64,000 nucleotides of DNA, from contig NC_134082.1 of the NCBI RefSeq assembly GCF_000715075.1, positions 144,014,948 through 144,078,947 of the forward strand, written 5' to 3'. Of the stretch, positions 1-10,015 are shown piece by piece; position 1 is the stretch's first letter; every line of letters begins with the position of its first letter. The notes beneath the pieces are model-generated. The model was not told the origin of the DNA. It made no database searches and saw only the letters and a list, made by a program, of their open reading frames with translations. A program made the translations under genes and the position numbers. Origin of the DNA: Nicotiana tabacum (taxonomy: Eukaryota; Streptophyta; Magnoliopsida; Solanales; Solanaceae).

Positions 1-275
1 GAGACCGTGCTAGAACCACGGAACCCGGAAATGCCTAACACCTTCTCCCGGGTTAACAGAATTCCTTATCTAGAATTTCTGGTTCACAGACTTTAAAATA
101 AAAGTCGAATTTCCTCGATTTGGGATTTTAAAATAAACCGGTGACTTGGGACACCAAATAAAATATCCCAAGTGGCGACTCTGATTAAATAAAATAATCT
201 CATTTCGAATAATGCCACTTTAATTGGAAAAACTCCTCATATACCCCTCTCGGGGTGTAAAAAGGAGGTGTGACA
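1..275 (+). mobile_element. 3' end of the 5' LTR of Tat-lineage Ty3/gypsy element Tat-1
   Basis: The stretch ends in TGTGACA and is followed 4 bases later by a primer binding site, the hallmark of an LTR/internal junction. A close copy (1 to about 275) recurs at 21391-21657 on the same strand, where it ends the 3' LTR. A diverged copy lies on the opposite strand at 61732-62005. The rest of this 5' LTR lies upstream of the window, so its length and the matching target duplication cannot be read. Confidence 0.85.
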
Positions 276-279
276 GCTC

Positions 280-297
280 TGGCGACTCTGCTGGGGA
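280..297 (+). other. Primer binding site of Tat-1
   Basis: The sequence tggcgactctgctgggga starts four bases after the LTR end and begins with TGG, as expected for pairing with a tRNA 3' CCA end. Its complement ends in GTCGCCA. Ogre/Tat elements are known to use a tRNA-Arg primer and this fits, but I have not aligned it to a tRNA. The Tat assignment also rests on the gag protein downstream. Confidence 0.75.
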
Positions 298-1024
298 TAA
301 ACAACCCAGAACTTTTCATTCAGGGTTCAAGAATTCGAGCTTAAAATAGCTGTTATGATTGGCTTTCATGATTGTCTGATATTGCGTGTTTGAGCCTAAT
401 GTGCTAAGTACCGCTTTTTACCGCTTTGATATTGTTTGAACTATATATATAAACTGTGACGAAACCCTTTTCTCCCTAAGTCTTCCAAATCATCTGGGAA
501 GCGTGCACTTCGTGTGGCTTCTTTTCTGTTAGAGTCATATCCCAATTTTAGAACGAGGTTCGGATTAGTTGCAAAGCCGGTGAAGCTTCTGTATTCCCGG
601 TACGCTGCCCCCCCTCGGCTCGAGTCGTCCGCTCGGGTAAGCTATGTCTATAACAATACACCCAGGTTTTAACCTAGAATAACATAGTTACATACCGGAT
701 CCCTAGTAGGAACGTTTGTTTGTATCACGTGCATTTGACTTTGGGGACTCAAAACACAGGAGTTGGGTCCGTCTAGGACAGATGTACCCAAATTAAAAGA
801 CCATCCCGATGCATCTTACGTGCTACTTGTGTATCTGTTTGTTTCGGCTTGCATGTTGACTGGCTGCTAGAAATGGGAAAGAAAATCAAAAAAATTAAAA
901 AAAAACAAGAGTGAGAGGTAAGTATTTGAAATTTCTGAAACTCTCTTGAAATTCAAAAAAAAAAAAAAGAAAAAAAACAATGTTTTCAAAATAAGTCATG
1001 TTTTCCTGTTGCGTCAAAACTGAC

Positions 1025-1088
1025 GAACTATGCGGGTCTGATTCTTACCGAATGTGAGATACGTAAGAAAACCTCATCGGTTCCGGCC
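1025..1088 (+). other. Crossing-stem motif, copy 1 (Tat-1 leader)
   Basis: The block reads GAACTATG, then GGTCTGATT, then GATACGTAAG, then GGTTCCGGCC. Helix 1 would be TATG with CGTA (one G-U pair). Helix 2 would be GGTC with GGCC (one G-U pair). The two helices interleave, as in an H-type pseudoknot. This is the weakest of the six copies. Confidence 0.5.
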
Positions 1089-1477
1089 CATAATTTTCAA
1101 AAAATCCAAAAATATTTTCCTTTACTTCCTTCTTTAGAAAGGCTTAGACCCTAAATTTTTTAAAAAAATACAAATATATTTTCTTTTAATTTTTCTAAAA
1201 ACCCAAAAACATTTTCATTCTTCTTTCGAAATTCAAGATTCAAAAATATTTTCTCTTCTCTTTAGAAGTATTTCTTTCATAAATTCAAAAATTAAAGTCC
1301 AAAATCCAAAAATATTTTCTTTCTTCTTTAGAAGTTTTTCTTTCGAAATTGCAAAAAATAGTAATCAAAAAATATTTTCTTCCTTCTTTAGATAAGTCTT
1401 TCTTTCGAAAATTAAAAAAGAAAAAAGTCAAAATCCAAAAAAAAGAGTTAGTTTATTTGCTTTATTCCTGATCTCCC

Positions 1478-1541
1478 GAACTACGCAAGATCTGATTCAT
1501 GTTCCCACATGATACGTAAGCAACCCACATCAGGTTCGATC
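1478..1541 (+). other. Crossing-stem motif, copy 2 (Tat-1 leader, before gag)
   Basis: The block reads GAACTACGC, then AGATCTGATTC, then GATACGTAAG, then GGTTCGATC. Helix 1 is TACG with CGTA. Helix 2 is GATC with GATC, whereas other copies have GACC with GGTC, so both sides have changed and pairing is kept. Confidence 0.55.
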
Positions 1542-1693
1542 GACCATTGAAAAGAAAAAAGGAAAAAATGAAAAAAAGAAAAAAAAAATGAAAAACAAAA
1601 GTGAAAAAATGTTGATAATAATAAGGGTTGATTGAGTCCATTCTAACGTGTCTTTTGTTTTGAATTGTGAAGAAAGTTTGAGGTGGTCAGTTT

Positions 1694-3225
1694 GTGGTAA
1701 GCAGAAAGCGCAAGATCCAAGGAAAAATGATAACTGACATCGAAGCAGTTACAAGTGCTCAAGAGACTCAGGGTCAGAGGGTTCAACAAGAGTTTACTGT
1801 GGTTGAGAAAAATAGAATATTGAAACAACAAATGACCAAAATGTGTCAAGCACGGGCCAATGGCCAAGGACAACCTTGTCATGAGTCACAATTTGCTACC
1901 CAGCAAGAGCAGTACCACTCTCCTGAGTATCACTCGTACTTGTTTGATCTTCCTGCAAATATTGAGAAGCCTGTCCGAAAGATGGCACTGGAAGAAATGA
2001 CCCAAAGATTGAAAAGCTTAGAACAACAGTTGAAAAACATGCAGGGGTTGGTTGGTCAGAAGAGCATTGCCTTCAAGGATTTATGTATGTTCCCCTATAT
2101 CCACTTGCCACCTGGTTTCAAGACTCTCAAATTTGAAAAGTATGATGGACATAAAAACCCCATAGCCCACTTGAAAATGTATTACAATCAACTAAGAGGT
2201 GCGGGAGGAAAGGAAGAATTACTGATGGCTTATTTTGGGGAAAGCCTTACGGGTGTAGCCTCCGAATGGTTTATGGATCAAGACACATCTCACTGGTATG
2301 TCTGGTATGACTTGGAATAGGCCTTTGTCAAACAGTTCCAATACAACATCGACATCGCCCAGACCGCAATTCCCTTTCAAACCTGAAGAAGAAACCAACT
2401 GAAAGTTTCAAGGAATATGCCATTAAATGGAGAGAGTATGCAGCTAGAGTTAAGACACCCATAGACAACCACGAGCTAATCATTATCTTTCTTCATTCTT
2501 AAGAACCAGATTATTTTCAAAACATGATGTCCGCAGTGGGTAAATCCTTCTCGGAAGCGATCAAAATGGGGGAAATGGTTGAGAATGGTCTTAAGACAAG
2601 CAGAATTAAAAGTCAAGTAGTTCTCAAAGCCGTAACTCAGGTTGTCCAAATTGAATTCGATAATTTTGGTGACACGAATGAGAAGGTTGAAGAAATCATG
2701 ATGACATCAGGGTCGAGAAGAGGTCCCAGGAGAACATCTCGAAGGTATGATCAGCCTCCTCAGGTTTTTCATAACTCCCATGAGCAGTATTATCCACCTC
2801 AGAACCCTCGATACTCTGTCTCTCCTCCTCAGTTTATTGTCCAGCCACCAAAACACCCCAGAAGGCGCGCACGAGCATTGAAAAATCTCTACCAGCCTCA
2901 GCAAAATTTTCAAATACCATATAGTCCACATCTAAGCCAGGGGTATAGAAGGGAACAAAGGTTGAAAGATAATTTTACACCAATAGGAGAGTCCTATGCA
3001 AGCTTGTTTGAGAAATTAAAGCAGTATGACATGATTGCACCTATTCCTCCAAATCATGTGGACCCCCATGCAAGAAGCTTTGACCCTTCTAAAAGGTGTG
3101 AATACCATTCCAATGCACAGGGGCACAATGCTGAGAGCTATCGGGATTTGAAAAGAGAAATAGAAAGGATGATCCAGGAAAAACTGATTGTGATCCAAGA
3201 CATTGACACCCAGAATATCACGTAG
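1694..3225 (+). pseudogene. gag of Tat-1, broken
   Basis: Capsid/nucleocapsid-type Gag of a Tat-lineage Ty3/gypsy element, the protein that would form the virus-like particle. The first frame (1694-2320) has a coiled, Gln-rich N-terminus and then the retrotransposon Gag core: LPPGFKTLKFEKYDG, HLKMYYNQLRGAGGKEELL and SLTGVASEWF. After an in-frame TAG at 2318-2320, a one-base frame change near 2360 and a TAA near 2500, the same protein continues in 2524-3225 with the Tat-typical CEYHSNAQGHNAESYRDLK block. That block is the Cys/His region that precedes protease in complete elements. Three breaks make it non-functional. No protease, RT or integrase follows. The ATG at 1694 was taken as the first in frame and is not otherwise supported. 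Confidence 0.85.
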
Positions 3226-5554
3226 AATCTTTTACCTGCACATGATGATGCGAACTTTGTGAGGTTGATGCTTGGTGATATGGAGTATGAGAATCCTCTC
3301 GGGAACTTGCCGACTGAAATTGGAGAAGGCCATGGTGATTGAAAAGTCATTCTCTCCTCACTAGGAAGGAATCTTGGTAGCTTGTTTTGATATTTTTTCT
3401 GTTATCTGGGTTATTTCAGGGTTGTGATCCAGATTTTATTTATTTTATTGAGTCAAACCCTTCTATCCCTCTATTCTGTTTGTAGGAGTCATGTCTGCCT
3501 GTTTTGTTGCAATTTTCATTATCCGGGTTCTTTTAGGGTTGTAACTCGAATTTTAGGTTGTTTATCTTGTTGTCAAACCCTTTCATCCTTTACTTAATAA
3601 AATACAGTTTGTCCTTTTGTGTCATTCTGTTCTTAGTTCTTTTCTCGCTAGTTCTAATAACATGACACGCATGCGGAAATTTTGGCCAGATCTTAGAAAC
3701 TGATTTAATCTGGAATTGGATAGCTTAAAAAACACTTTTGAGGATGAATAAAGAGTTGAAATACTTTGGAATTAAGGCCAAGTAAAATTCACCTTCAAAT
3801 CATTGTAAAGATCGGGCTTGAGGATGTTTAATTAATTGAAGTTTGTTGGAAGTTTGACATTAAGGGATGGAAAGTATCTTGTGACCACGACACACCAAGA
3901 AGAGAGACATGTTCGTCAATGTTGTGATTGCAAAAAGATATTATTTGGCATTCTCGAGGTTGGGAGGCCCTTTTTTCTGATATCCAAACACTTTATACCC
4001 TTTGTTACCCTTTTTTTGAGTCTGTGTTATTTTCTTTGACCACTCTCTTTTGGAATCAAGTTTAGATTCAAGAGTCAAAAAAAAAGTCCATGTCCCAAAA
4101 GTACAAACTGGGGCAATTTTTAGAAAGTTCAAGTGAAAAAATGAAAAAAAAAGAAAAAAAAGTCAAAGGTCCATGCCCCCAGAAAATAAAAGATGGGGCA
4201 ATTTGTTTTGAAAAAAAGGAAGAAAAAGGAAAAAAGAGAAACAGAAAGAAAGATGAAAAATAGTTTAGGTCATCTGTTTGAACTACGTTCGACCTGATTC
4301 CTTTTAAAATAAAAATATGCGTAGGCAACCTCACGGTTCGGTCCAACCAAACAAGAATTCAGAAAAAAAAATCCAAAAAATCCCCAATAGCTAAAACTGG
4401 GGCACAGATTTTATTTCTCTTTTAAAAGAGTCGATTCCAAGTGTTTTAAGTATACAACCCATCATATTGAGTCTACTTTGAGACTTCATGTCGTCCTTTC
4501 TTTCCAACCCTATCCAAAAACCTACCAAATAAAGACCTCATGATCAGCCTTCAAGAATGCTAAGAGACGCATGCAATGAGCAATAGTTGCCACATGACAT
4601 AGAACACTACCGCGTTGCTCACAAAAAAAAAGAGGGAAAGAAAAAGAAAAAGAAAAATGAGAGAGTGAAAACCCTCAAGGGCACTGTAAGGCGATGGAAA
4701 ACGGAGATGAATAAATGAGAGAGACTTGTTGGTGAAAACTCTTCGGGGCACCACTAGCTGAAAGTGAGTCGTGAAGCTGATGCAAAGGATTGGCATGAAC
4801 AAGCCCGACTTCAAAGGTCATAAAATAGTAAAAATGAAGATTGGATTAGTTTGATAGATCAGGCCATTGAGTCCAAAATGCATGTCATGATCATTAAGGC
4901 TAGTTATTGGAAAAAAACTCTTCCTTCTGTCCTTTCGACAGGGGCATATCTTGTTAATACTTTTTTCTTTGCATCATTGTGTCCTTCACTCTGAGTCGGT
5001 CCTTGTCAAAACAAGCAAGAAAAGATTTCAAAATCTGCTACCAGCTTTTCTGTTGCATAAAGTAATTTGGCCAACACACTCAGTTGTCACTGTCAATATA
5101 CCTTGAGGATTCATGCAAAGGCTTCCCCAAAAGACTCATGTCAGCCTACTTGGTGCAAGCAAAGATAACTTGTGATTCTCTCTGATAGAAAAATTGCTCA
5201 AAAATCCGGAAGTCATTCAAGATATCAGAAAAGATCACCTAAGAATAGATCTCCAGTTGGAATAAAGCTGATTGAGCCACAAATACAAATGGTACTGGGT
5301 GTGAAACAATCAGGGTTGATGTAGAGCAAAAGTTTCTTGAGATCAACTCAAGCTGATTGAGCACAAAGCCAAGCTGCCAAAGACTCAAGGCCACAAACCG
5401 ACCACCATATTCAAAACTGACAATTTTTTTTTGTTTGAAACAGGAACAAAGCAGTGAAAGGAAAGTGATTGAAAAAGGGAAGTTTCTCAAATCTTTGTCT
5501 TTATATTTCTTGCTATTGTGCATAGAATCTTGCCATTGATTTTCACATTTTTCC
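3226..5554 (+). other. Tat-1 non-coding region after gag
   Basis: A Gag-to-protease linker remnant is readable just after the gag stop (to about 3340, ending near GEGHGD). Beyond it no protein family is recognisable. There is a loose duplication at about 3400-3480 and 3520-3595 ('gggttgt..tcaaacccttctatcc'). Another at about 4080-4130 and 4165-4205 has 'aaagtccatg' with 'tggggcaattt'. One crossing-stem motif lies at 4280-4343. A block at about 4665-4755 ('gtgaaaactc', 'ggcacc') matches, inverted, the repeats at 60660-60850 in Tat-2. The small ORFs here look incidental. Confidence 0.65.
4280..4343 (+). other. Crossing-stem motif, copy 3 (Tat-1)
   Basis: The block reads GAACTACGTTC, then GACCTGATTCC, then an A/T loop, then GCGTAGGCAACC, then GGTTCGGTC. 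Helix 1 is CTACG with CGTAG. Helix 2 is GACC with GGTC. Both are fully Watson-Crick, so this is one of the cleanest copies. Confidence 0.6.
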
Positions 5555-6105
5555 TCCTAGGATAAAAAGTCCTAGTCTGATGGATTTTCCTCCCAATAGA
5601 AATCTTAGTCTGATGAATCTTTCTCCTAAGATAATAAAGATAGAAAACCTAGTCTGACGAACTTTCTCCTAGGATCAAAATCTTAGTCTGATAAATCTTT
5701 CCCCTAAGATAGAAAACCTAGTCTGACGAACTTTCTCCTAGGATCAAAATCTTAGACTGATGAATCTTTTTCCTAAGATAGAAAACCTAGTCTGATGAAT
5801 TTTCTCTTAAGATAGAAATCTTAGTCTGATGAATCTTTCTCCTAAGATAACAAAAAAAAAGACCTAGTCTGATGAACTTTCTCCTAGGATCAAAATTTTA
5901 GCTAATGAATTTTTCTCCTAAGATAAGAAAAGTGACCTAGTCTGATGAACTTTCTCCTAGGATCAAAATCTTAGTCTGATGAATCTTTCTCCTAATATTA
6001 CTAACCTAGTCTTATGAATTTTCTCCTAGGATAGAAATCTTAGTTTGATGAATCTTTCTCCTAAGATAGAAAACCTAGTCTGACGAAGTTTCTCCTAGGA
6101 TAATT
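5555..6105 (+). repeat. Tandem array of about 33-bp units in the Tat-1 3' region
   Basis: Two alternating half-units run about 16 times: 'cctagtctgatgaactttct' followed by 'cctaggatcaaaat', and 'cttagtctgatgaatctttc' followed by 'cctaagatag'. They differ mainly by C/T in the cctagg/cttaag core. Arrays at this place are known for Ogre/Tat elements, whose 3' untranslated region is hypervariable and can seed satellites. The related element Tat-2 has a wholly different array at the equivalent place (59066-59670). Confidence 0.85.
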
Positions 6106-6277
6106 TGTAAAAAAAGATGTCTCGATTTAAAAAAAGAGGCGTTGGGCCAATTTGTTTAAAAGAATGATTTTCTCAAAAGAGAAAAAATGTTGATTTTTCT
6201 AAAAAAAAATAGAGAAAAGAAAAATAAACCTTCTTGGTTCATTTTAGCATAGGTACACAAGTCAGTAGTCGCACTTT

Positions 6278-6450
6278 CCAACATAGGGTCTCCACTCCCT
6301 AGTTGATTTTATTTTAGACATAGGGTCTCCACTCCCTAGTCTGCCTTTCCAACATAGGGTCTTCACTCCCTAGTTGATTTTATTTTAGACATAAGGTCTC
6401 CACTCCCTAGTTGATTTCATTTTATATATAGGGTCTCCACTCCCTAATCT
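6278..6450 (+). repeat. Short tandem array, 'agggtctccactccctag' units
   Basis: Five copies of a unit with core agggtctccactccctag, separated by 'ttgattttattttagacat' or 'tctgcctttccaac'. The inverted counterpart in Tat-2 is visible at about 59040-59060 and 59675-59750 ('gggagtgggccccta', 'gagaccctatattgg'). This block is therefore shared by both elements, whereas the larger array next to it is not. Confidence 0.75.
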
Positions 6451-7032
6451 CTTTTTTCTAAGGATACACAATCCTGACAATTTTTTCTTTCAATATAGAA
6501 GTAGTTTAGAATTTTGTTACAATAACTCACGAAATTTTCCTAGTAAACACTGGGGCAGAAAAATTTTGTTCGTTTGTTTGTTTTGGTGTCTGAGCAGGTT
6601 TTACCTCGAGGCACAGGGTTCGAGATGACCAAAAGAATGAGTCTCAATCCAGAATAAAGAAAAAGAAGAAAAAGAAAAAGAAGTGAACTCAAAGTGCAGA
6701 AGCGGAGAAAGGCGCGGACTTCTTAAAATATGATTGAAGTCACAAGCTTCGCATGTCCCGCCTTGATCCGCAAAGCTGAAGAAGAAAGAACCAGCACATG
6801 CAGCTAACAAGCATCAAGATTCGGATCAGAGTCCGCATGAAGAACCAACCAAGACTCAAGATCAAGCTTCAGAAGACTCATAGATAGGAATCTTGTAACT
6901 CGTAGCTGATAGGTTTAATTAGTTTTTTCAATTTTGATTTTGATGTAATAACGGGACTGCGGACCGGAGTCTCGACAGAACGGCACCTCACTCGACTCTC
7001 GAACTCATCATTCTATCATCTCACTCACTTCT

Positions 7033-7100
7033 GAACTACACGTGGCCTGATTCCTTTGTAGCCAAGGATATGTAGGCAGCTCAGATACCAGGGTTCGGTC
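7033..7100 (+). other. Crossing-stem motif, copy 4 (about 100 bp before the Tat-1 polypurine tract)
   Basis: The block reads GAACTACACG, then GGCCTGATTCC, then GGATATGTAGGCAGC, then GGGTTCGGTC. Helix 1 is CTACA with TGTAG, compensating for CTACG with CGTAG elsewhere. Helix 2 is GGCC with GGTC (one G-U pair). Its distance to the polypurine tract matches copy 6 in Tat-2. Confidence 0.55.
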
Positions 7101-7200
7101 ACATTCTCCTTTCTCTTAGCATTTGGTCTCTATAAATAAGGGTCGGGTCAAAAAAATTGTCTCATCGTTCTTTGTCTGAAAACTCTTCGCGTTTCCAATC

Positions 7201-7213
7201 AAAGAGGGGCAAC
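7201..7213 (+). other. Polypurine tract of Tat-1
   Basis: AAAGAGGGGCAAC lies directly before the inferred 3' LTR start. The same tract (AAAGAGGGGCAGC) occurs on the minus strand at 58183-58197 before the Tat-2 LTR. This is the expected plus-strand primer position. Confidence 0.75.
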
Positions 7214-7454
7214 TATAGACATGTGATTTTTGACCCTCCCCAAGATTTTTCACATTTTAGCATGTAAATATTTAATCTAGGCCTAATATAGTTATTTCAA
7301 CCAATTTTTACTCTGTTACTTTATTTTATTACAAGAAAATAAAAATTACAAAAAAATAGTTTCATTAATGTTTTGTAGTCATTTTTAATCTTGAAAAATA
7401 CACAAAATAGATTTGTTTTAACGGTCAGTCTTATTTTAATAGTTATTTTATTTA

Positions 7455-8977
7455 GGCGTAATGGCTTCCTGGCCACTTAAACTTGTACGACTTTTAAAAG
7501 CCGATACATGAACTTGCACTTTTCCTATTTGAATACTCCAACTTGATGCAATAAATACTAATAAACACATTTGACCGCTGTCTATGTCTATGTGGAAGCG
7601 GCGCAACTGACATGACTAAATTGTGTGTATATCACGCTACAAAGGAGCGTGGATAATTATTATTTTTATTAAAAAAGAAAAATAAAAAGAAAAAAGAGAC
7701 ATTTCCCTTTCCCTTCTATTTTCCCCTCGTTTTCCCTACCAAGCTCCCACCTCCCCTTTCCCATCCCCCTTCTATTCTACCATAGCCACTTCTAGCAAAA
7801 TATAGAACACAACACAAACAAAGAAAAAAGCTCAGAACCTTAGAACACCCCAACGCACTCGCGTAACTCCTTCCAAGATATCAACACCAAACTCCAATAA
7901 CCATGGGAAGTAAAATTGAAGTTTATGTTTACAGTCTCCATTATCGGAGCGGCAATGGGACACACTTGCCTCTGAGCCCAAAAGACGATGACTTCTTTAG
8001 GAATAAAGTGTTCTTAATTCAATTGATGAGGAAGGTGGAGTTTACCGGCCTAAAACTATGGAAACTAGGGCCGCTTATGAAGCCACGCTCAGCCTTATTC
8101 AGTAGCAAATTGGTGGACAACCCTTTAGTATTGTGAGTGGGGCTGCTGATGAGATATTGGTTGTGTTAAAAGACGGCAAATTTGAGAACCCTGAAAAGAA
8201 ATTGGAAATTGAAAAGCTTTTAAACCATATTTTGGACCAGGTGTTTGATAAGTTGTTATTGATTGGGTGACTCATCACTGACTACCAATTATATGGTCAC
8301 GATGATGGCGATGAAGCTCTTGATTATGATGTTGGTGTAGCAGTTGAGTTTGAGGAGAATGAAGATAAAGAAGAAGATGAACAGAGTGAGCTTGTGCTAA
8401 ATAGGAGGATGATGTGCTGGAAATTGATGGTTTTGGCGCTATGCAGATGGGCAGTGGCATTGAGGAAGATGAGATACAAGAGGCGGATGAAGGAATGGCT
8501 TTGAATGTTATAGATGCTTATTGGCTTCAAAGAAAGATTTCTCAAGCTTATCAGGAAGCTTATTATTTAGGCTGGTATATCAGAATTCGATTGAACTTCA
8601 GTCTCCATTATCGGAGCTTATGTTTATAGTCTCCATTATCAGAGCTTTTGTTTACAGTTTGTGCCTAGGAGGTGAAGAATAAAAGAAGGGAAAAAGAAGA
8701 AAAAATAAAAATTTAATAAAGTGATTTGGAAAAGGACAGGGCCCACAAATTGGGACCTTGAACATACAAGTGTCAACAAAATGTGAATGAATGGATGATG
8801 TGACTATATAAAATATTAAATTAAATCCATGTCAGCAGCAATTGAACAACACGCACCATCATAAGTGTTTATCAATAGCCATTTTTCAAGTAAAGGTGTT
8901 CAAATGGGAAACTCAAGAGTTTATATATCGGCTTTACAAACTGATGCAAGTTTAAGTGGCCAGGAAGCCATTTCGCC
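7455..8977. mobile_element. Non-autonomous Mutator-like transposon carrying host sequence (Pack-MULE)
   Basis: Both ends carry an inverted repeat: GGCGTAATGGCTTCCTGG at 7455 and its complement ending ...CCATTTCGCC at 8977. It is near-perfect for about 30 bp and decays over about 100-130 bp. It is flanked by a perfect 9-bp duplication ttttattta (7446-7454 and 8978-8986), the size typical of Mutator-like elements. No transposase is present. The interior holds a fragment of the host gene BRR2 (8025-8570) and a 5'-UTR-like stretch with an ATG (7740-7905). A 21-28 bp segment with core agtctccattatc occurs before the BRR2 fragment (7921-7950) and twice after it (8597-8617, 8618-8645). Confidence 0.9.
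8025..8570 (+). pseudogene. BRR2: Captured N-terminal fragment of the U5 snRNP helicase BRR2
   Basis: The family is a spliceosomal DExH RNA helicase that unwinds U4/U6. The fragment is recognised from its N-terminal region before the helicase domains: VYRPKTMETRAAYEA, GGQPFSIVSGAADEIL, NPEKKLEIEKLL, DVGVAVEFEEN, then in a shifted frame GAMQMGSG and DAYWLQRKISQAY. This order matches plant BRR2 (Arabidopsis BRR2A/EMB1507) as I remember it. It is broken by TAG at 8103-8105 (a CAG-type site), TGA at 8268-8270 (a CGA-type site) and a frameshift near 8400. No helicase motif is included. The ATG ORF at 7903-8136 is in a different frame, so no BRR2 product is made from it. No intron is apparent in the copied stretch. 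Confidence 0.88.
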
Positions 8978-9117
8978 TTTTATTTAAGTAAAATTAATTA
9001 ATAAGTAAGGTAGTATTTTAGTCTTGTTCACCGAGAAAAAAATAATTTTTAGGCTTAATTTTTGGAACTAGCCCATAATAACCCAAGCCCAATACCCCTA
9101 AAACCCTAGACTTAAAC

Positions 9118-9125
9118 TATAAAAG
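9118..9125 (+). promoter_or_regulatory. Putative TATA box of the Tat-1 3' LTR
   Basis: TATAAAAG lies in the LTR after a C-rich stretch (about 9070-9115, 'aacccaagcccaatacccct'). The downstream sequence is leader-like and lacks long ORFs. Transcription would start around 9145-9155. The ORFs of 60-130 aa in 9136-9967 on both strands have no recognisable domain. Confidence 0.55.
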
Positions 9126-10015
9126 GACCTACACCCTAATGACCTAATACCCTAGACATATTTTTGGGATCAGCCGCAATACAAAAATCAGACCCCACGC
9201 CGATCTTCTGAGGATCAAACACAAATAGCCATTTTGGACTTTCTTCTACAAAGAAAGAAATGAGCTGAAATACACATAAAAAAAAAAAATACAAAGCAGC
9301 AAAAGACCTAGAGCACCTAAGGAAGTCTGAAAAATGCAAACAGACCTAGACAAACAAAGAAGGTGCTGCTTCTTCTTCAAAGCAAAAAAAACGAAGACTC
9401 TAAGGCAAATCCCATTCGCCATTTGCAACCAGAACACAAACGACCCCACCCCAAACATCTACCAGCTTCACGCTCAACAACCACACCTAAATCCACGCTA
9501 CAATATCCAATGCCGGCCAGATCTCCTCTCAACACTACCATTTCCGGGGAACATAAACAAAAAACGAGCAACAAAACACACACACCCCTCTGCCGATTTT
9601 TTGCTTCTTCTTTTGACTTTGATTCGATTTTTGGTTTCAAATTCATAGATTTCATCCGAGTTTGAAAGCTATTTTTGTGTTCGGTTGATTCGAGGTCGTT
9701 GTTCATGATTCGCCGTCGAGGTTTGGAATTGCGGTTCGCAGATTCAAATGATTTTGATCGCTGTTTCAGATTCAATCAAAGTTGTGGTTTATTGACGTCC
9801 TTGTAACTGTCGAATTTTTATTAATCAGAGGCAAATTTAGTTCGTGGCAACTTCGGTTTGAATCAGGGGGTATGTTCTCTTATGTTTGTATTCTCCAGAT
9901 CTGGTTTAACATGAAATCACGATTGCTTCACCTTATTTGTTACTATTGTTTGGATTTGTCTGTTTGAATTAATCTCAAGTATGAGTAAAGTGCGACCTTG
10001 TTCATTTGTTCGAAG

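Larger units (their letters stand above)
298..1693 (+). other. Tat-1 untranslated leader, A-rich, no gene
   Basis: About 1.4 kb between the PBS and the gag ATG with no convincing ORF. It carries long A runs (about 950-980 and 1555-1600). Between 1100 and 1440 there is a loose repeat of 'aaaatattttctttcttctttagaa' type, five to six times at roughly 60-70 bp spacing. Two copies of the conserved crossing-stem motif lie here (1025-1088 and 1478-1541). Long leaders are usual for Tat/Ogre elements. Confidence 0.7.

Noticed and set aside
1025..1541. tRNA genes suggested by the GGTTCG(A/G) box in the repeated motif
   Set aside because: No cloverleaf or A box at the right distance. The arms cross instead of forming a T-arm.
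7903..8136. 77-aa ORF with ATG in the MULE as a functional gene
   Set aside because: Out of frame with the BRR2 blocks it overlaps and ends early; no known domain.
9334..9775. Overlapping ORFs of 100-132 aa on both strands in the Tat-1 LTR
   Set aside because: No domain; located downstream of a TATA box in an LTR leader; composition biased; no support for translation.
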